This document shows positions 36,225 to 48,789 of a stretch of DNA of 64,000 bases, one piece after another. Under the pieces are notes generated by a model. It saw only the letters and a list, made by a program, of their open reading frames with translations. It searched no databases and was not told where the DNA came from. The stretch is taken from positions 55,962,395 through 56,026,394 of the forward strand of contig NC_088783.1 of assembly GCF_958450345.1 (NCBI RefSeq). Reading direction: 5' to 3'. The position numbers and the translations under genes are program-made. Position 1 is the first letter of the stretch. Every line of letters begins with the position of its first letter. The DNA comes from Calliphora vicina (lineage: Eukaryota > Arthropoda > Insecta > Diptera > Calliphoridae).

Positions 36225-36640
36225 TGCAGCGTGTTCTCGAGTCTTTCTGAGGCTAAACTAAAAGAAGGGATATTTGTCCTCAAAAAAGAAAAATTTGGGT
36301 TGATACTAAATTTGAGTATCTATTAGTATCTATTTGGGGAATAAGATAAGTCAAAATTACAGAGATATTGTTGCGAATTTATTACATAATTTTGAACTGA
36401 TGGGTGTAAATATGTCCCTCAAAATTCACTTTTACATTCTCATGTTGATTTTTTTCGTGGAAAACCTCGGACACATGAGTGACGAACATGCAGATCGTTT
36501 CCATCAAGATTTTGAGTTTTTCGATAGGAATTATCAAAGTTTTTGGGATCAGAATATGCTAGGAGACTACTGATGGAGTGCCGTGAGGTAGAAAAATGAA
36601 AATAATTATAAAAAGAGGACTACAACACTTCACTTTAAAT
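36225..36640 (+). pseudogene. Relic of an uncharacterised transposon-associated arthropod gene
   Basis: Read in the plus strand, SLSEAKLKEGIFV (about 36240) and then YRDIVANLLHNFELMG, MSLKIHF, ENLGHMSDEHADRFHQDF and NYQSFWDQNMLGDY (36354-36573) match in order a conserved segment. It is found in many uncharacterised arthropod proteins (pattern MS.K.HFLHSHLDFFPENLG, GERFHQD, RYQG.W...ML.DYCW). The reading frame shifts near 36330 and stops right after MLGDY, where the family continues with CW. Function is unknown. The multi-copy nature of the family suggests a mobile-element origin. This is recognition from memory and needs a database search. Confidence 0.6.
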
Positions 36641-36994
36641 TTTTTTGTTCTAATTTAATGAACATTTTTATATGTTTCGTTTTTAATAAATATCTCAAAA
36701 GTTTGACGTCCAGGATTTTTTTTAATATTTTTTTCGAAGTTAGAAGACCTAAATACACAAATCCCCATATGTTTCAATTCATGAGCAAAAACATTGTAAA
36801 CTAGTGTTACTGAAAGGTTAAATTAAATATGAATTTCGTAAACAAGTACCTATATTTCCTTACATATATAAGATTATATGTCAGCCATTACCAAAAAACT
36901 TCTAAGTAATCATATGCTATGAAAATCCATTTTAGACCTATGTTTTCTATGCCAACATTCCTAAGAATTCTTCGTAGAATATTTATCCCTCTAA

Positions 36995-37101
36995 GGGCCA
37001 TTATTACAACTTGCCGTTATACTTAAAGGTAACTTTAAGCAATAGAAAAAGGTACTCCTGAAGGTACCTTTAACCATAACGGCAAGTTGTAATAATGGCC
37101 C
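36995..37101. mobile_element. 107-bp MITE of PIF/Harbinger type
   Basis: Perfect 26-bp inverted ends start GGGCCATTATTACAACTTGC (36995) and mirror at 37076-37101. The match continues imperfectly inward to about 42 bp. TAA lies on both sides (36992-36994 and 37102-37104). A 3-bp TWA target duplication and GG(G/C)CC ends are typical of Tourist/PIF-Harbinger MITEs. The near-perfect arms suggest recent activity compared with other elements in the window. Confidence 0.8.
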
Positions 37102-37159
37102 TAAGATTTTTAACTTTTCTTGCATCCATATAAATCGTCCCACCACAAACTTTTCCAAA

Positions 37160-38200
37160 TTTCAATAACACAGGTCAACAGCAAAAAAAGGCTTCACTAA
37201 CCACTATATAGATTTGATGCATCATGGTTACCTAAGTACAAAAATGGTAAAATCTTTGAATTCTATGGATAGATTTTTTTTAAATTTTATTTTTTCTAAA
37301 ATTGTGAATATTTTTATATGTTTCTCCATATAATTTATGATAACTCAAAAAGACTAAGTCCGCTACAGTTGAAGCAAACATAGAAAAGTTCAAATTTACA
37401 TAACCTTTAATCTGTTTATATAGTGCGTTTTAATCGGCTTAGTAATTTCGGAATTATAATAACAAATTGAAGCAAAAAAAATATATTTTTTATAAGAAAC
37501 TATAAAATTTTTTGTTTTAAAAAATCATGAAAAATCGAAAACGGCAGAAATTGTTTAGATTTATTATTTTATTACAAAGCCACATGTAATAGGAATAAAA
37601 TATGATATCGATTATAAAAATCGATGGATTACTTTCGAATTTATTCACAATTAAGTGAATTCGCTTATTTTCAGAAAATTGTATGTGTTTACAAGCGTGT
37701 ACTTCGAGTGTAAATTTGTTATTGTAACAAAATTTTTAACAAAAACAAAACACATGTAAAATGTACTACATGTGGCTTTGCAATGAAGCAATAAACCTAA
37801 ACAATTTCTGCGGTTTGCGATTTTTCATGATTTTTTCATGAAAAAATTAGCTATTTTCAAGTAAAAAATAAATTTTTTGCTTCAATTTGTTATTATAACT
37901 CCGAAACTACTGAGCCGATTAAAACGCATTATATAAACGGATTAAAGGCTATGTAAATTTTAACTTTTTTAAGTTTATTTTAATAATTTTGAACTAAACC
38001 TTTTTCAGTTATCATAAATTATGTGGAGAAACGTCTAAAAAAATTCTCAATTTTAGATAAAAAATTTAAAAAAAAAACTTTTCCATAGAATTTAAAATTT
38101 GGACTATATTTGTACTACTGGAACCACATAACTCAAAATTGTGTAGTGGTTTAAAAAGCCTCTAAAAATTTTTCGATTTTGTTGCCCCGTGTAATTAAGA
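37160..38200. repeat. Large imperfect inverted repeat (foldback 5)
   Basis: The left arm is about 37160-37590 and the right arm about 37765-38200. Paired landmarks are 'gaattctatgg' (37259) with 'ccatagaattt' (38083), 'tataataacaaattgaagc' (37456) with 'gcttcaatttgttattata' (37880), and 'agaaattgtttaga' (37547) with 'taaacaatttct' (37797). The arms are about 430 bp with a ~175-bp spacer. No coding potential. Confidence 0.75.
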
Positions 38201-39590
38201 CTTTTCTATCTAAAACCAAACAAATTAAATTAGTTTTCTGGATAATGGATTTTAGTTAAAACCAAAATATGTTAATTAACAAATAGTCTAAACAAACTGA
38301 CCATTTAAACTAAACAATTTACACTCAAATATTTAGTTTTTATGATTTCGCACTTTTAGCTGTTATTTTTATGGCTAAAAATATTAAATATGAATAAAAT
38401 CACAAAACATGTGTTAACTAATTGAATACAAGAAAATAAAAAAAAAACTAATTGGAAATAAAAAATTATGAAAAACATTTGTTTACAGGCTTATTCATAA
38501 TAAAAACTAAACTCCGAATAATCAGGGTCAACGGTTTTTATATGTAGATTATCATAAAAAAATATTGCTCATGGTTAATTCTCTAAAAAATTGATTTAAA
38601 ATTTTTTACATAATTTAGCGAACAGATTTTCAATTAGAACTGTCAAGACACTTAGGGCCAGACTAACAGAAATATTATAGTATAATTTAAAAGGCCACCC
38701 TTTATTGCAATAAATACATCATGATTCCAAAGAAATATATAGATACCTGACTTTTCTGTGCTCTCAAAATTTATTAATGTGAACATCTATACAAAAAACC
38801 AACTATTTATACTACCCAGACCACTTCTTCTGAAGGGTAAACAAATTCGATATAAATAATAAATAAAAATGAAAAAAAAACAAAAAAGCTTTAAATAAAT
38901 TTTTATTTATTGGCAATGTGCGTGAACATAAATAACCCCAGGTGGCATGTAAAGCTAACAAAATATATTTTTCATTCATTCTTTCATTGCGTTTAGTTTT
39001 CTTTTACTTAAAATTTTACTTTATATTTAAATTTATTTCCAACATTTTGCACTGAGATTTCAACACCTTTTCATGGAGAAAACAAATAAAACATTATGAA
39101 AACAATTTAAATAGATGTACGCATACTTAAATTTAAATTTAATTAAGCGAAATAAATTTCTAAGAATATTTATTTTTTTTTGAAAAACCAAAAAAAAAGA
39201 ATCAAATGACCTTTAGAAAAAATTGAATTAAAAGAAGGATGAGGAAATGGAAATTATTTATAGATATATATTAATAATGCTTTGTGTGATTTAAACCAAC
39301 TATATACAAGATATAAATATAATTGGGGTATTCACACGGTCAACTATTTGGTCATATGCCGTAATATATTATGATTAAATTAAATTTTTGTTGTGTTTCA
39401 AACAAAAACGTTCTAAACTATTAAGACTATTTGAGCTCTGTTTATTGTTTTGTCATAAAATAATACTTTTTTTGTTTAAAGCACAACAACAACTATCATA
39501 ATATATTTGGACATTATGACAATATGACAAAGAGCAGACCATGTGAATACCCCAAATATCTTTAAGTCTATTACAAATAAATATGGATTC
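38201..39590. other. Intron 1, no element recognised
   Basis: AT-rich, no supported gene. A family C-like phrase begins only near 39590. Confidence 0.4.
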
Positions 39591-40150
39591 TGAGAGAAGG
39601 CTAATTCGATTGACATGAAGTTTCACATAGGAGTAGCAGAGAGTAAAGACCTCTCAGTAGCGGCACTATGTTGTCTCAAAGTAAGGCACCTCTGACATGC
39701 AAAATTTTTAAAAGCGAATATTTTGTAGTTTTTCATTGTTTAGGCCTATAAAACATGTAGTTGCGTTGTCTATTTATCTCATTTCAATTGATACTTAATG
39801 ATTTAGTTAAAATATTTTTTTATATAAAAGCTCCATATTGGCCAATCTTTCAAGATTAATCAACAAAATCTGAAACGTAAAAAAATACCATTAAACATTA
39901 TCATATTCATCTGCTTCAAAAAATGCAGTAAATTTTGCGCAAATTTTATCATTTTGTAGCTGAATTATATTTCAGGATTTTTTATTTGTACTTCAGAAAT
40001 TTCCAATTGAATTTCAGAAGTTTCTAATTGAATTTCTGAATTTTATAATTTAATTTCTAAAAATTCCAATTATATTTCAGAAATTTCTAACAGCAATGGC
40101 AATTTCTGAAATACAACTACAAAATTCTGAAGTAAAAATAGGAAAATAAT
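39590..40150. repeat. Family C-like repeat fragment
   Basis: 'ggctaattcgattgacatga', 'gtagcggcactatgttgtc' and 'aaagtaaggcacctctgac' parallel 'ggctagtccgatcgg', 'ggagcggcgctc' and 'aaagtagggtaccttcgac' at 16650-16770. This is diverged but collinear. Confidence 0.5.
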
Positions 40151-40289
40151 ACGTGTGCCAATATACTTTGCGCACAAATTTATATGGACTAGCATAACCC
40201 GGTGCACTACGCTACCCCTACCCTAGGAAAATTAAAAAAATATGCATGGAAATACGTAAATAACACATACAAAATTTGAGAATCTCTCA

Positions 40290-41110
40290 ATTACAGTTCA
40301 CTTGATATTCGAAAATAGTGCTCTAATCTCAACTATTTTTAAACCTTTTATGTAAATATCTTTACTTTAACTTTCCTTTATAAGGTAGGGGTCATTCCTA
40401 CTACGCCGATCATGCTTAGCTAAACTTCGAACAGGGAACAGGAATAAATTCGTTTTTAGCTAATGGTAATAAATTGATTAACACCGAGTACCGAGTTTAA
40501 ATTCTTTTAGAATTATAGTTCTCCAGATATTCAAAATTAATTATTTACTTTGTGCCACAACCACTAATGCAATCCCGACCATTTTCAGCCAATCTGTGTA
40601 AAATGGTAAGAGAGTAAAATGTGTGTAATGTAATGTGTGTAAAATGGTAAGTTTGAAGGACCTTGCAATTATTACTTTCTATGGGAGGTGACTCACATCC
40701 TTTTCCGACCTCTCCCATTTTGATCTAATGCCATCTAATCTAATTCCGTCTATATTCATTATTAATTAATTCGCTAAAAGTTTAAACACTTTTACAATTA
40801 TAGTTCTACAGATATTCGAAATTAATTATATACTTTGTATAGGGTATGCCACGCCCACTATTCCAATCCCGAATAATTTCAGCGAAACTATGCAAATTTA
40901 TTAAAGAGCCATTTAGACTAAGTTTGAAGAATCTTGCAATTATAGTTCACAAAATATTTAGAAATAACTATTTACTTTGTAATTTCCGTTTTTTCCGACC
41001 CGTCCCATTTTTCATTAAACTTCATGCAGTGATAAACCGTTGAAAATCGTCACAATTACAGTTCTGCACATATTATAAAATAACTATTTACTTATCTACA
41101 ATTACATATT
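40290..41110. repeat. Degenerate tandem array, 'attatagttctncagatatt' units
   Basis: A unit beginning 'caattatagttctacagata' with 'actatttactttgt' about 25 bp on recurs near 40285, 40505, 40797, 40938 and 41050, at intervals of about 110-290 bp. Several units also carry 'ccacgcccacta' and 'caatcccga'. The ORF at 40846-41043 lies in it and has no domain. Confidence 0.55.
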
Positions 41111-41519
41111 TACCCCCATATGCATAAACAGTTTTTTAAATTTGTCAAAGGTTTATAAAACAAATTTTCAAAATATATTTATTAAAGCGAATTTAAATTA
41201 CTAAAGTCTTCTTCTTAGTTTTCTATAACAACTCTCACTTAAAACAGAGCGAAATCAATACTGTTTAATTGTTTCTCTTATTTATTTACAACAACAAATT
41301 GGACAAACACGCATTGCTTTGTTTACCTTTTAGCTTAAGGTTCACATGTACACGTTTTTGCATATGTGTTAGTAACATCTTTAAACGCTTATAACTCCTA
41401 AGAAACTGAACTCACTTCTGTGAATAAATCCCTTTAAAATGGTATATTTCTTGCCCAAATTGAATATATAATGTGAGATTAAAAGGGGTCTAAAGAAATC
41501 GACTTGCCTATTAATATTA

Positions 41520-41640
41520 TGATGATGATAGCCAGTTAAATCGAATCAGAAACTGATTTTAAATTTGAATTGATAGGTATACTTTAAGGTGGGTTCATCA
41601 GAATAATATTTTTGAGCATTACAAACATCAGCACAAACCC
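41520..41640 (+). repeat. mini-me-like family A 3' fragment
   Basis: 'ggtatactttaaggtgggtt', 'ataatatttttgagcatta' and 'aacatcagcacaaac' match the segment just before the 3' end of family A copies. Confidence 0.55.
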
Positions 41641-42540
41641 ACAAATTATATGAAAAAAGTTTCAAAGAAATATCTTTCACGAGATCAAAAATACTTAATT
41701 GAATTTGAAAATTGAGAAAATGTTGAATTTTCGTATTGTTTAGCCGAAAAATTAAGTAGGAAAAAAATTCTTAAGGAATATATAATGCCTTTATATTATT
41801 CTGAAAGATATTTTAAAATTAATAGCTTTAGAATAATTCCGCTTCCTTCCGAATTTAACCTAAATTGAATTTATTCTAAATATTCTAAAATCTCAAAGAT
41901 GAGATTTCAAAATGGACAACAGTTTTAGATACTATGCCGTATTCTAAATCATTCATTGAACCAAATGTGGACTTTATGATTAAATTCCAATATTTGAAGC
42001 CTCGGTGTCATTTTTGCAATAAATTGATCAATTTCTCAAGCTCATATCTTGCAAACATTTCGGAATTTTCATTTACTCTCTGAGGTAAAATTGTAGCCCT
42101 TGTCATAAAGAACAAAAAAAACTTCATCTTCAAGATCAAAATCGCAAACAACTTTAAAAAAATCGATTTTTGTTACCTTTTTTCCCCTGTTCAGGTCCAT
42201 AGGTAGCAAACCGTTCAAAATTCAAGGAAATAATCCACTACAAAAATGTACCTAAGATCTCAATAAACAACTTTCTAGAACATACAAACTTCCTGGGAAT
42301 GATTCTTAAAATTCCGAACTGTTTGCATGATATGAGCCTGAGAAAATTATCACTTTTTTGCAAAAATGACACCGAGCCCCCAAATCTTTGGGGGCACATA
42401 AAAAATGTGCATGACGTTGAGCAAAACTGGGAGATACGGGCCATTTTTTTTGGTATTTTATCACGTATTGGTGTTCGTATATGATTATATTTCCATGACT
42501 CAAAAAATTACACAAAGTGTAATTTAATGTTAATAAACAA
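41640..42540. repeat. Family C-like repeat, long copy
   Basis: 'gaaccaaatgtggactttat' and 'cctcggtgtcatttttgc' resemble stretches at 17400-17480 ('gaaggaaatgtggaccctat'). It contains a ~40-bp inverted pair around 'ggtgtcatttttgcaa' (42004) and 'ttgcaaaaatgacaccg' (42358). Small ORFs at 42238-42515 are in the repeat. Confidence 0.45.
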
Positions 42541-42553
42541 TCCTTTTACTGAA

Positions 42554-43060
42554 TCTATATATATAAAAGAGTAACGTGACTGACTGATTCATTCATCATC
42601 GCACATCCCAAACCGCTAAAGCAAGAAACTTGAAATTAGGGAAATGGATTGCTTTTACAACATGTAGATCCACTAAGAAGGGATTTTTTGAAAATTTGGT
42701 CATTAAGGAAGACAAATGGGGCAAAAACAGGTAAAACCTGTACCTCTATATCTCCAAAACAAATAAACATAGAAATAATATTTTTAATGCGTCCGCCTTT
42801 TATCAAAAAAAATATAGGGTAAAAACAGAGAACCCTCTGTTAACATGTATATCTCCTACATAAATAAACATAGAAATCCTATTTTAAATGCATCTGGCTC
42901 AGATCAATAAAGACTAGAAATCTTTTTAGTACTTTTTTGATAATTCCTAAGGCCTAAAAACTGTATTCTTTTTTGGTACATTTTTATCAAAATGTATTTT
43001 CTCAATAAAAATTCACTGAACTATTACTTTCAAATAGTACGTATTACTGATAATTAATAG
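42554..43060 (+). mobile_element. Helitron-like 5' end, 3' end not found
   Basis: TCTATATATATAAAAGAGTA at 42554, preceded by A, is the typical 5' start of insect Helitrons. It is followed by 'cgcacatcccaaaccgctaa', comparable to the segment after the 5' end at 10362. No CTAG-type 3' terminus was located before unrelated sequence, so the right limit given is approximate. Confidence 0.55.
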
Positions 43061-44875
43061 GTACTTTTTTGAAAATTATTTATGTAGGTAAAACAGGACA
43101 TTTATTATCTAACATTAACGAACTTATAAAATAAAACAGACAATCCTAAAATCCTTCAAAAACTAACTCACTATTTGAAATTTGATTGCAAACGTGTAAA
43201 AAAGGGAAAAAATCCATTTAGAACCGATGTCGGTGTAGTTTTCGTTGCGAGCAAACATTGTGAAAAGCTAAAAACAAGGCAGCAAATGCAATATATATAA
43301 AACCAATAAATAAATAATATGAAACTTTTCATTATATTACTTGAACTAATCATTATTTCAAACGTGACGGGAAAGTATGTCGCATACTAAATCCTACTTA
43401 AATTTGTAAAAAAAACGAATGAAAACGTATACGGTCAATATTTAAAGATGTATAAAAATAATCGCTTTAAGAAATTATATTCCAAATCGCAGATTTTTGC
43501 ATTTTCTAGACGCAGTCGAAAATTGGTTCTATTTTATATCACAGCTTAGAATCTATATTTATCGCTAATATATTCTATACAACAAAATGAGGAAACCTAC
43601 TTTTTGCACTAGACATTGAGCTAGTAAAATTCGAAATTGGGAAATAAGATAAAATATTGAAGACGAATGTCGCATTCTTGATCGTGAAAATTACTATATT
43701 TATATTTATTTATTGTGTGTTTCAAACTAACACAATTTGGAAAATTTTTGAAAATTAAAATTCAAACTAATATAGTTTAGAGAACTGTGTGCAAATATGT
43801 GAATGTATATGTATTCGTTTTACTTTAGTTCTACCATTTGTAAATTGAAAATTCTAATTCGTTGAATAATCAAGTCTTCCTGGGAAAAAAATTATTAATT
43901 TCATTAACTAGTAAAATTCTCCACTTGCTCATAGGGAGTTTTCCAAAAATAAACTTTTCTACTCCCTTCAACTGTCCTTTATTTTATTACCTACATGGCG
44001 CTCAAACTTTTTGTATGACCCCACAAAATGAATCTGAATGCCACCTACTCACACATTTGGATTTAAACAAATAACCAAAAGTGTTAATGCTATACTGCAA
44101 ATGAATGTGTCGCTGTCATGCTGTGCAAGTGCTGCTCTTGATTTTCTATTTAACCATGGAGTAGATAGAGTAGATAATAAAGATTTTTCGTTGATGATTT
44201 TTTTTAGGCAATTCTGTTGTGTTGTTTTTATTAAATATACAGAAATCACGTTCATGTTTGTATATGATTATTTTTTGTTTCGCTTGTGCGTTTCTTTTGT
44301 TTTTATTTTTGCTATTTTGACTGCCACTTTTGATTGTTTGTTCACACTCAATTATAAAAATAATTATTTCGACATGTTTGTGTCTATACATAGACATTTT
44401 TAAAAGCACACATGCAGTCATATTGGCGTTATTAGTTTGAGGGAAAAGTTTTTTTCCGAAAAAAAGCTGCATTAAACATACTATCACTAAATTTTCAATA
44501 ATGAGTAGTCATGAAATTGTTGAATCCAAATTCGAAAAATAAAAATTTTAAATATTTTTTGTTATTTTTAATGAAATATTAGTCTTAAGTTTTAAATTAG
44601 TGTACAGAAATAAACTTAAACCATTTTGAACTTAAAAATTTAGTGCACAATTTGATGTTGCACTCAAATTAGTGCATACAAAAAAGTTGCAATAAACTGA
44701 TGATTGCATTTTTTTAAATCAACTAATTTAATATTGAGTGCAACATTTTTGAACTCACTATCACTAATGTTTAGTGAGGCTGCTAATTTTCAACTCAGCA
44801 CTAAATATGAACAAAATGATTGCACTAATTTTGCACTATCACTAAGTATTAGTGCAAACTGCAAAATTAGTGCAC
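43061..44875. other. Intron 1, no gene recognised
   Basis: The longest plus ORF (44038-44403, 121 codons) is Phe/Cys/Val-rich and looks membrane-like, but it has no recognisable domain. Overlapping ORFs exist on the other strand. 44590-44880 repeats 'ttagtgca'/'tgcacta' words many times, a low-order repeat adjoining the next mini-me copy. Confidence 0.4.
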
Positions 44876-45617
44876 TACCCCCTTCTATGATAGTAGAGAG
44901 GGTATTATGCGTTTGTGCCGATATCTGCAAAGCCCAAAAATATTAGTCTAACACCCACCTTAAAGTATACCGATCGACTTACAATCACTTTCTGAGTCGA
45001 TTAAACGATGTCCGTCCGTCCGTCTGGTTGGCTGGCTGTCCATGTAAACCTTGTGCGCAGAGTACAGGTCGCAATTTTTAATATATTTCGATCAAATTTG
45101 GTACATATTATTTTTTCGCCGCAAGGACCAAGCCTATTGAAACTGGCTGAAATCGGTCCATTATTTCTCCTAGCTCCCATACAAATGTCCTTCTGAAATT
45201 GGACTTTATCGGTCATAAATGTTTAAGTTATAAATTTATCTACACAAATTGCCCTCCAAATAAGTTTTATATATACAAAATTCATGTCACCAAATTTTGT
45301 TACGATCGGTCCATAATTAGTCATAGCTCCCATATAGACCCGCTTCCGAAAATCACTTTAACGTGCATAAATCGCTTAAAAATTTTGGTATACTCACAAA
45401 ATTCAACATAGTTAACTTTAATATAGACATAAATCACACGACCTAATTTCATGGTGATCGGTCCATAATTAGTCATAGCTCCCATATAAGGCAAACTTCC
45501 GAAAATCACTCAAAAATATAAATTATTGCAATTTTAAAAGAAAAATGTTTTTGCTCTTTTACTTAGTGTAGGGTATTATATGGTCGGGCTTGACCGACCA
45601 TTCTTTCTTACTTGTTT
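44876..45617 (-). mobile_element. mini-me-like repeat, family A, copy 4
   Basis: This is the reverse-complement of the family. It reads 'gagagggtattatgcg' at the left and 'aatggtcgg'-type text with 'cttacttgttttt' at the right (45617). The core 'gtccgtccgtccgtctgg' is at about 45010-45027. ORFs at 45001-45509 on both strands are translations of the repeat. Confidence 0.75.
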
Positions 45618-45639
45618 TTCATTTGCATTATAGCCATGT

Positions 45640-46201
45640 CCGTAGCCCCCAAATAACGTACATTCATGATTCATACATCAATATATCCGCTATAGACCCG
45701 GTTCGGTTGCTAAAAGAAAACGAGAAATTCGGCCCACAAATGACTGAGATATAAGGAAAAGACCAGGACAACCTAGACTTTTGATTTATGCCTTGATTAC
45801 TAAGTCATTAACATAAGCAATATGGATATCTTATGATAGATATTGCAAAGACCTTCACAATGGTGTATATAGGGCCTTAGTATGTCGGACATATGTGTAC
45901 TGGGTTAAACTCGGGAAAAATATTTTTTAACCTGAGTTTTTTTTTTCGCAAAAAAATTTTTTTTTGGTAATAAATTTCAAAAAATGATTTATTTTTTAAA
46001 ACAGTTCAAAAAAAATAAAAAATAAATTTTAAAAAATTGTTTTGCCATAAAAGATTGAAAAAGATTTCACCAATAAATAAAAAAAAATGAATTTTTAAAT
46101 TTTGTTTACCTAAAAGTATTTAAAATTTTTATTTTAAAGTCTAATTTGGTGAAGGGTTTATAAGATTCGGCACAACCGAACATAGCTCTCATATTTGTTT
46201 T
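45640..46201 (-). mobile_element. mini-me-like family B, copy 4 (partial)
   Basis: 'aagggtttataagattcgg' and 'acaaccgaacatagctctc' near 46152-46190 are the inverted family B start. The 3' half is poorly preserved. It directly follows the family A copy in the same orientation. Confidence 0.6.
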
Positions 46202-47030
46202 TAAATGGACCCAATTCTGTAACGATCATTGCAATATTTAATATTGTAAAGTGAATGGTTGCATTCACAAACTCTTCAATAGTGATCGTGATAAAACTTA
46301 AGTTAAAATTTAAACCAAATCTCATTTTCCCCAACCAACACTTTATTTAACCAAAAATATACATATATATTGAGTGTTTGGGTGCTGTGTGGTAGTTTGC
46401 ACAATAAATTGAAAAAACGAATACAAAACAAAACTGGTAGACAACAACACAGACAAAGTGACAGTTGGACAAAATGAAATGATGCATGGAAATAAGCCAA
46501 ATTGTCATACATATTCCCAACTACATACAATCATATATACAATACGTATATACATTAATTTGTTAATACAACTGCAAATAAAATAAAATACACTTGACCC
46601 TGCTTTTGCTACAATATTTTATTGGAATGAATATCGGCATTTGAATGAAGGTCTATGTGTATTTTCTTGATGCTGCTGTTTTTTTTTTTATAAATTTTCC
46701 TCAACAACTTATTTGTGTTTATTTATACACACAAGTGTATACATTTTTTGCTTGCTGGTATTTTATTGAAACATATTTTTATACATTTTGAGTTGTTTTT
46801 TAATTCAAGGTAAATTCAGAAAATGTATGGAAAATATCACTTATTAAGGCACATGAAAGGGGTTGAAATAATTGCTGTTTAATAAGTTGACTTTACTACT
46901 TATAACAAATGTAGACTACTGCTTTGTTATTTTATTTAGTAAGAAAATTTTAAAGAACATTAATAGGCAGCACTGATACTCCGTGATAAATTAGTACTTA
47001 CATATATGCTCAACTATAAAGACTTCTTTC
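46202..47030. other. Intron 1, no element recognised
   Basis: Unique-looking sequence with no supported feature. Confidence 0.4.
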
Positions 47031-47036
47031 GACGCA

Positions 47037-47682
47037 CAGTGGCGCCATTTGAGCTTTTTCGTTGAAAAAATCATAACTTTTGAACCGAATGAGAAAATGA
47101 AAAAATGTAAAAGACATGCGATAGATAATTGATTCACCTATGAAATTAGTGTTTGAAAAGTTTTCTTTTTAACTTTTAATTTTTTTTAATTTTTTGTAAA
47201 ATATTGCTCTCAATCCGTAAAAGAATGGGTTTTCACGGTTATATGTCACAAGTTGCCCATAAATGCATGCAACACATTTTTGGAAACATGTTCTTTTTAA
47301 AAATTTTACCTCTAGCAAAAAATGTTTGTAAAAAAATATCGATTTACCTATACAAACACAAAGCAAACATTACAAATTTTGTATTCATTTCTTAATAAAT
47401 AGATCTATCAACAAAATAAAAAAGAATGATGATCCTTTACGTATTTTTCGAGATACTGTATCTGAAAGCGTACCAAATTACTTAAAAATGGTCTGCGTTT
47501 TTGATCACTGAAAATCAGTCAACTTTGAAGCGCTATACATATCTTCTGAACCAAAAAACTGATTGTAATTCATTGAAAACGTTGGATTATTACCTACAAA
47601 ATAAGTTTATTTAATATTTTTTAGGGGCACATGAAATTTTTGAATTTTGCAACCTCACTTGTTCTATAGGTGCCACTGGTCG
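47037..47682. mobile_element. Possible 0.65-kb element with CAGTGGCGCC / GGTGCCACTG ends
   Basis: Left 'cacagtggcgccatttgag' (47036) faces 'ataggtgccactg' (about 47668-47680). CAGTGG-type termini occur in hAT elements, but I found no matching target duplication. The interior has 'ataacttttgaaccgaatga' as in family C. ORFs at 47169-47395 overlap on opposite strands and are unconvincing. Confidence 0.4.
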
Positions 47683-48206
47683 TCGTTTGAAAATTCATTT
47701 TTAATACGAACTTTTACTTCTGTCAAGGTTGTGTGGGAACAATAAAATCGGAGAAAATGTTGTTTCCAATTTAAATTTATTTTCCAAAAACTTTTGTTGA
47801 TGCAAAAATGTGGACATACAGAAAAAAGAAATTCATAATTGTACGGAATTTTTTAATAAATTTTATTAATCGAACATGACTTTTTCCCAAACTTTTTGCG
47901 TTCAGAATAAGAACATGTTCATAAATATTTTAAAATTGTACATGACGGATATTTTTGCTTTTTTTACAAAAAAAAATGGTTGATATTTTATAACAAATTG
48001 CATTACAATTGCACTACGTAATGATTTAGTTAAAATATGTTTGTATAATGGCCCTATATTTATCAATCATTCAAGACTAATCAACAAAATCTGAAACATA
48101 AAAATTATTATTAAACATGCATCATTTTGTAGCTGAAAATCATAAAAAATAAAAAAATCTAAGGAAAATTTCAAACTTTTTTAAACTATGTACATGAAAA
48201 TATATG

Positions 48207-48539
48207 TGTACATTAGGCCGGGTCGAATTGTATGGACAATAAAAAAGTAAAAAATCGTATAGCAGAAACGAAATCTACGGAAAATTCTAAGAAAGTTTCC
48301 TGAAGAAACCATAGGTGTAAAATCAAATCCTATCTTCGCTTTCGTCTTTTATCCAATAAAAAAAACTATTAAAAAATAATATGTACTGAAATATCATTGG
48401 ATAAAAGCCGAAATGCGCAAGATAAGATTTGATTTTAGACCTATGGTTTCTTGGGGAAAATTTCTTGGAATTTTCCGTAGAATACGTTTCTGGTATATAT
48501 GTTTTTTCGTGAAAAAAAATCGACCCACCTTAATGTACA
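48207..48539. mobile_element. 333-bp palindromic MITE (foldback 6)
   Basis: Left 'tgtacattaggccgggtcga' mirrors right 'tcgacccaccttaatgtaca', and the arms pair over nearly their whole length. Examples are 'atctacggaaaattc' with 'gaattttccgtagaat', and 'taggtgtaaaatcaaatc' with 'gatttgattttagaccta'. The centre is near 48373. It has no coding capacity. Target duplication is unclear because the palindrome reaches into the flanks. Confidence 0.75.
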
Positions 48540-48789
48540 TACATAAATGAAAATTTAAATATTTTTTGGAAGTCTCCTAAATTTTATTTGGAACAAAAAT
48601 ACGAATAAAATCATACTATTTATGAAATTATTTATAAATGTTATGAATTGAATTTCAATGAAATCAAATCATACTATTTATGTTGAAGTTTTTTTCTGTG
48701 AAATGTTGTTTCCAATTTAAATTTATTATCCAAAAACTTTTGTTGATACAAAAAACTTTTAAATTTGAATCGTTTTTGGTGGACGGTTT

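Noticed and set aside
42238..42515. Overlapping 60-69-codon ORFs on both strands
   Set aside because: They fall in a family C repeat containing an inverted pair, and there is no domain match I recognise.
44038..44403. 121-codon ORF as a nested membrane-protein gene
   Set aside because: No recognisable domain, an overlapping antisense ORF of similar length, low-complexity AT-rich composition, and no promoter or splice evidence.
45001..45509. ORFs sharing 'FGSGSIWEL' and 'YICISTN' with ORFs near 33200, 33400, 13800 and 53500
   Set aside because: Repeated peptides on both strands reflect the repeat family A DNA sequence, not a protein family. Frames are not preserved with codon-like substitutions.
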